Of a stretch of DNA of 64,000 nucleotides, positions 60,461 to 64,000 are shown one piece after another (the first letter of the stretch is position 1; the number at the start of each line of letters is the position of its first letter). Under the pieces are notes generated by a model that worked only from the letters and a program-made list of their open reading frames with translations, ran no database searches and had not been told where the DNA came from. This stretch comes from Megaleporinus macrocephalus (Eukaryota > Chordata > Actinopteri > Characiformes > Anostomidae). Both the position numbers and the translations under genes were made by a program. Where the stretch lies: positions 12,679,962 to 12,743,961 of the forward strand of contig CM038720.1 of assembly GCA_021613375.1 (NCBI GenBank), read 5' to 3'.

Positions 60461-60468
60461 ATCCTATG

Positions 60469-60759
60469 ACAGAGCTAGCAAGTTCCGTTCTACTGCCGGT
60501 GTTGGCTGTGTGACTGGTTTTATACACCATCTCAACAAATTAGAGTGATGTCCACACACTTTGGGCCACATGGTATATTAAAGAATAGTCTAAATATTTG
60601 GAATTGCAGCCTACGCTGGGTATAAACCTGTCTGTAAGAACTAGCTTGCCCTCTGATCGAGAAGTTTCTCTCCTCCATAACCCGCAGCTCCGTGATTGAA
60701 TATGCTTCACTGCGTGTGCGAGAAATCAATATGGTAAATGCGTAAGCCCGGAGAAATGA
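60469..60759. other. short unique spacer
   Basis: Nothing recognised. Confidence 0.4.
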
Positions 60760-61430
60760 CTCAATGTCGGCCTAGATAGGCCTTTATTATGCAATTACCA
60801 TAAACTGACATTTCATTTACAATCTCTTGACGTTACATTAACTGACAGAGCGGATAGCTGAAAAATCATTCCGCGGAGGTAGGTGGCCATCGCCAAGAAC
60901 ACGGAGCGCCCGGCTGACCAATTAGACCCCGCGCTTATACAATTAACCATGTCTGCACACCACGGCTAAAGGAAATTAGCCAAGTGTGGACAGCTACTGT
61001 AGAGCAAATTCAAGCGCTTCCCCGTTTTGGTGGCGAGGCAGTGAGCCCGGCTCGAGAAAGGCTATTTTGATGTCTCGCCGATTGTGAATCACCAAGAGAA
61101 AATAAATGACCCGGCTGAACACAGAGGAGGAGGCGGTAAGTGTCTGGAAATAATTGGCCTGCTCGTGGCCCCTACAGAATCCATTGATGGGAATTGAAGC
61201 ATCTGTAATTCTTTCAGGTGCAAACCGCTATGATCCGCCTTTTGTTGGTGCTGGTGTTGTTGTTGTCGCTGCTGTTTCCCCTCATTCGCATTCAGGCTGG
61301 AGGTTGAGGACTTCCAAACGAAGTCAAATTTGGAAACGCAGTCAACCACCAGAAGCCGTGCGAGTTTGGAGAACTACAGTCTGACAGAGAATTTCACGTG
61401 TGGAAGTAAACAGACGAGCACTCCATGGAT
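60760..61430. promoter_or_regulatory. conserved-noncoding-like block
   Basis: Unique CpG-bearing block with cctttattatgcaattacca, ctgaccaattagacccc, tacaattaaccatg and ggaaataattggcc words. Open frames on both strands (61089-61384) overlap; the minus one has a Q/H-rich run from a gttgttgtt stretch. The texture suggests a regulatory element; conservation is not testable here. Confidence 0.4.
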
Positions 61431-61739
61431 GTAACCTTTAAACCACAGGCTTATTACTCATTATTCCAGTTATTGCCATCCTGGCTGAGGGATATTCAGT
61501 GAGAGGCTACAGTACTAAAGTATAAAAAAAAAAAAAAAGGCCACCCAAGAGACCACGCTTGCCTTCAAGTCATTTCCAGACAGCTATTAAGAACAAGTTA
61601 TTCATCTTTCACTGTCATGAAAAAGGAGCACGCATATACTTAAAAGCAATTTGCACAAAAGTCTCCAACGTGTAAAAATATCAGGCTCATTTGTTCTCTC
61701 TTTACTTCTGTGCCCCTTCCTTTAACTCCTTCCAACATT
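61431..61739. other. no gene seen
   Basis: Unique, with an A run near 61526. Confidence 0.45.
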
Positions 61740-61922
61740 AAAGGTGCAATATGTAAAAGTTTTGGTTAAAAACATTCCAAAATCAACTACAGTTATCAAC
61801 AGAATATAACAGGAAATAACAGTTCTAGTAGTTAGTAACAGTTCAAGCTATCTCATAACTAGGGCTCAAACGATTCCTCGAGAAACTTGAGTAACTCGAT
61901 TTTAAAAAATCATTCGTTTAAT
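61740..61922. mobile_element. two abutting DNA-element ends
   Basis: aaaggtgcaatatgtaaaag at 61739 and tagggctcaaacgattcctc at 61860 look like left ends of two unrelated fish DNA elements. Each is cut off by the next. Neither partner end is visible to the right. Confidence 0.4.
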
Positions 61923-62760
61923 CCAGTGGTTCCCAACCTTTTGCAACCCGAGGCCCACTTAACCCACCCCAAAACTTTCCACGGCCCCCCAGAATATTTT
62001 TTATTGCCGTTCTAAACCAAATACAGTTCAACCATCCACGCGACCTGTGAAACTGACTGCATAATCACACAACAAAAGAAACTATTTACAGCACTTTTTG
62101 TTACTCACCTAATGAGATATGTTGTTTGCTTATTATGTTGTTTATCTTATGTTGTTTGCCAGCTACCAAGTGGTGGATGTCAGGTTGAAGTGCAGAAAGT
62201 TGTAAACGGAGGTCTGGCTTAACATAAAGCCTATTCCTGTATTTGGTCCAGCCTTTGCTATAAGCTGCGCAACATGGTAGGAAGCCTCAACAGCTTTAGC
62301 ATTATCGGTTCCAGAGCAAGCTAATTCAAGGGTCTTTTCCCTGCTTTGGTCTTCTTTAAGTTTGTTCTCAAAAAAATCCACAGCTTTAGATGCAAACTCG
62401 CTGTGTTTAGTCTCCAAATGTCGACGTAACTTGGTTGGCTTCAACGCTTCATTTGCCAAGACCTCCGAACACACAACACAGAGTGGTAGCAGCTCGTTTT
62501 CTGTTCCTGTGCTTGTGAAGCCTAGTGCTAGATACTCACTGCTGTATTTTCTTCTTTTCGATTTATGCTTGCTTTTCTCGGTTCTCTCAGTAAGAGATAC
62601 AGTAGCTGCTTCACTTGTAGATGGTCCAGCTTCGGGGTCTTTTGTTGTCAAAGACCCTGTTTCATTTATCCATGATGTGTACACAAGACAACAGCTTCAC
62701 TCAAACTGAAGTAGCTAACTAACTAGCTAGTTAATCCACTAGCTAGCGCTGCGTGTCATG
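61923..62760 (-). mobile_element. hAT element fragment with transposase N-terminus
   Basis: A cagtggttcccaaccttttg end at 61923, of the form seen in several hAT families, precedes a minus-strand transposase N-terminus. The opposite end is not recognised, so the right limit is approximate. Confidence 0.6.
62163..62684 (-). pseudogene. hAT transposase N-terminal region (BED-type zinc finger), truncated
   Basis: An uninterrupted 173-codon frame. Residues about 1-40 are polar and low-complexity; about 41-48 are a basic KHKSKRRKY stretch. About 48-95 form the BED-type finger, with CVVC and, 21 residues on, RRHLETKH supplying the metal ligands. About 96-150 look helical and include VEASYHVAQLIAKAG. 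This order matches the N-terminus of hAT transposases of the ZBED5-like group, which normally run to over 500 residues with an RNase H-like catalytic domain and a dimerisation tail. Both are missing; the frame ends in unrelated sequence (NFLHFNLTSTTW). The clean frame may reflect recent arrival or chance. Confidence 0.78.
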
Positions 62761-63095
62761 TGACTGTACTACACCAAACCAATCAACAAACTCAAACTAA
62801 ACACGTCTTGTTTTGCAAATAAACAAACTAAATATGCTGAACTATCTATTTATTGGAGAAAAAATACATAGCAAAAAAACAAACACAAATGACTTTTACA
62901 GTTGCACAGTGCGCGCTTACGGTGTTGCCAGGTGACACGAAGAAGACATGGTTTGATGGCACGGTTGACTAAATAGAGAAAGGGAGAGAGCATAAGAAGA
63001 GAAGAGACGGGTCAGAGAAAACTATACACAGTGTCTAAAGTCTACTGTAAAACTAGCCGAGGGAGCCGTTACTGAGCGTTAACCTGAAGAAAGAC
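62761..63095. other. no gene seen
   Basis: Unique A+T-rich sequence; may include the upstream part of the hAT element. Confidence 0.4.
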
Positions 63096-63098
63096 GTG

Positions 63099-63228
63099 GC
63101 TGAAGTTAGCTTCTTATGTAAATTCCCCGTTCCACCTTAAATGATGCAGCAGTTACAGACGCCAGAATGTAACTTCTATACCACTTAAGGTGGAACGGGG
63201 AATTAAAATAAGAAGCTAACTTCAGAAA
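63099..63228. repeat. imperfect palindrome with about 40-bp arms
   Basis: Left arm: gaagttagcttcttatgtaa, then attccccgttccaccttaa. Right arm: ttaaggtggaacggggaatt, then aaaataagaagctaacttc. The arms are separated by about 43 bp. The core motif also occurs three times at 23590-23790 in direct orientation. Confidence 0.92.
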
Positions 63229-63270
63229 GCAAGCAACTGAGCTTTCCCAGCAAACTGATGGCGAGTCTGA

Positions 63271-64000
63271 GTAGTTATGGTTATATGTAATGGCTAGTTA
63301 AGAAAGTAAATCAGTGTGATGGTGAGTTGAGATGAAGGCTAGTAAAGCGTGTATGTTAGTTATGGTTATATGTAATGGCTAGTTAAGAAAGTAAATCAAT
63401 GTGATGGAGAGTTGAGATGAAGGCTAGTAAAGCGTGTATGTTAGTTATGGTTATATGTAATGGCTAGTTAAGAAAGTAAGTCAGTGTGATGGCGAGTTGA
63501 GATGAAGGCTAGTAAAGCGTGTATGTTAGTTATGGTTATATGTAATGGCTAGTTAAGAAAGTAAGTCAGTGTGATGGTGAGTTGAGATGAAGGCTAGTAA
63601 AGCGTGTATGTTAGTTATGGTTATATGTAATGGCTAGTTAAGAAAGTAAGTCAGTGTGATGGAGAGTTGAGATGAAGGCTAGTAAAGCGTGTATGTTAGT
63701 TATGGTTATAAGTAATGGCTAGTTAAGAAAGTAAGTCAGTGTGATGGTGAGTTGAGATGAAGGCTAGTAAAGCGTGTATGTTAGTTATGGTTATATGTAA
63801 TGGCTAGTTAAGAAAGTAAGTCAGTGTGCTGGTGAGCTGAGATGAAGGCTAGTAAAGCGTGTATGTTAGTTATGGTTATATGTAATGACTACTTAAGAAA
63901 GTAAGTCAGTGTGCTGGAGAGTTGAGATGAAGGCTAGTAAAGCGTGTATGTTAGTTATGGTTATATGTAATGGCTAATCAAGAAAGTAAGTCAGTGTGAT
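63271..64000 (+). repeat. 85-bp minisatellite, about 8.5 units, open at the window edge
   Basis: Units contain gagatgaaggctagtaaagc, gtatgttagttatggtta and gtaatggctagttaagaaag. Starts at 63331 and 63416 show a period of 85. Units differ at only a few bases, so the array is young or homogenised. It continues past the window. Confidence 0.97.

Overview
The window reads as non-coding, repeat-rich nuclear DNA of a ray-finned fish. The evidence is decayed Tc1-like, hAT-type and P-like transposon remnants, a tRNA-headed SINE with a (ggat)n-type tail, LINE 3' ends with teleost-type tails, long (TA)n tracts and several large minisatellites. An otophysan, perhaps a characiform, is my guess from the look of the abundant palindromic TA-target MITE; this is inference, not proof. 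I find no intact host protein-coding gene, tRNA, rRNA or CRISPR array. The open frames are short, repeat-borne or transposase relics.

Layout. 0-3.4 kb: the right part of a hAT element swollen by at least 49 copies of a 36-bp unit, then a SINE whose head has expanded into 25 copies of a 20-bp unit. 4-6 kb: unique, G+C-richer DNA. 6.8-15 kb: transposon cluster (BED-finger relic, palindromic MITE, TA-target MITE, hAT MITE in a SINE, 1.8-kb foldback element). 16.8-17.7 kb: unique block with a tandem duplication. 18.3-21.6 kb: DNA-element relics. 21.8-23.3 kb: unique block. 24.6-27.2 kb: two minisatellites. 27.8-30 kb: MITEs, a LINE end and a SINE. 30.4-33.6 kb: unique blocks separated by A+T-rich DNA. 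33.7-43 kb: nested MITEs, a LINE 3' end and a P-like element with a THAP relic. 43.9-45.8 kb: minisatellite. 46-49.6 kb: MITE, unique blocks and SINEs. 49.6-51.7 kb: hAT element containing another hAT and an exact 84-bp duplication. 51.8-60.5 kb: Tc1 relics, hAT MITE, unique blocks and a second copy of the minisatellite-bearing hAT. 60.8-64 kb: unique block, hAT transposase N-terminus, palindrome and an 85-bp tandem array.

The unique blocks share a look: no open frame worth calling, no repeat partners in the window, higher G+C than their surroundings, and homeodomain, SOX or CCAAT-like words. A gene desert with long-range enhancers around a developmental regulator is a reasonable hypothesis, but conservation cannot be judged from one sequence. 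The best-supported observations are target-site duplications readable directly from the sequence for the first SINE, three hAT families and the TA-target elements. They fix element boundaries and insertion order without a database.
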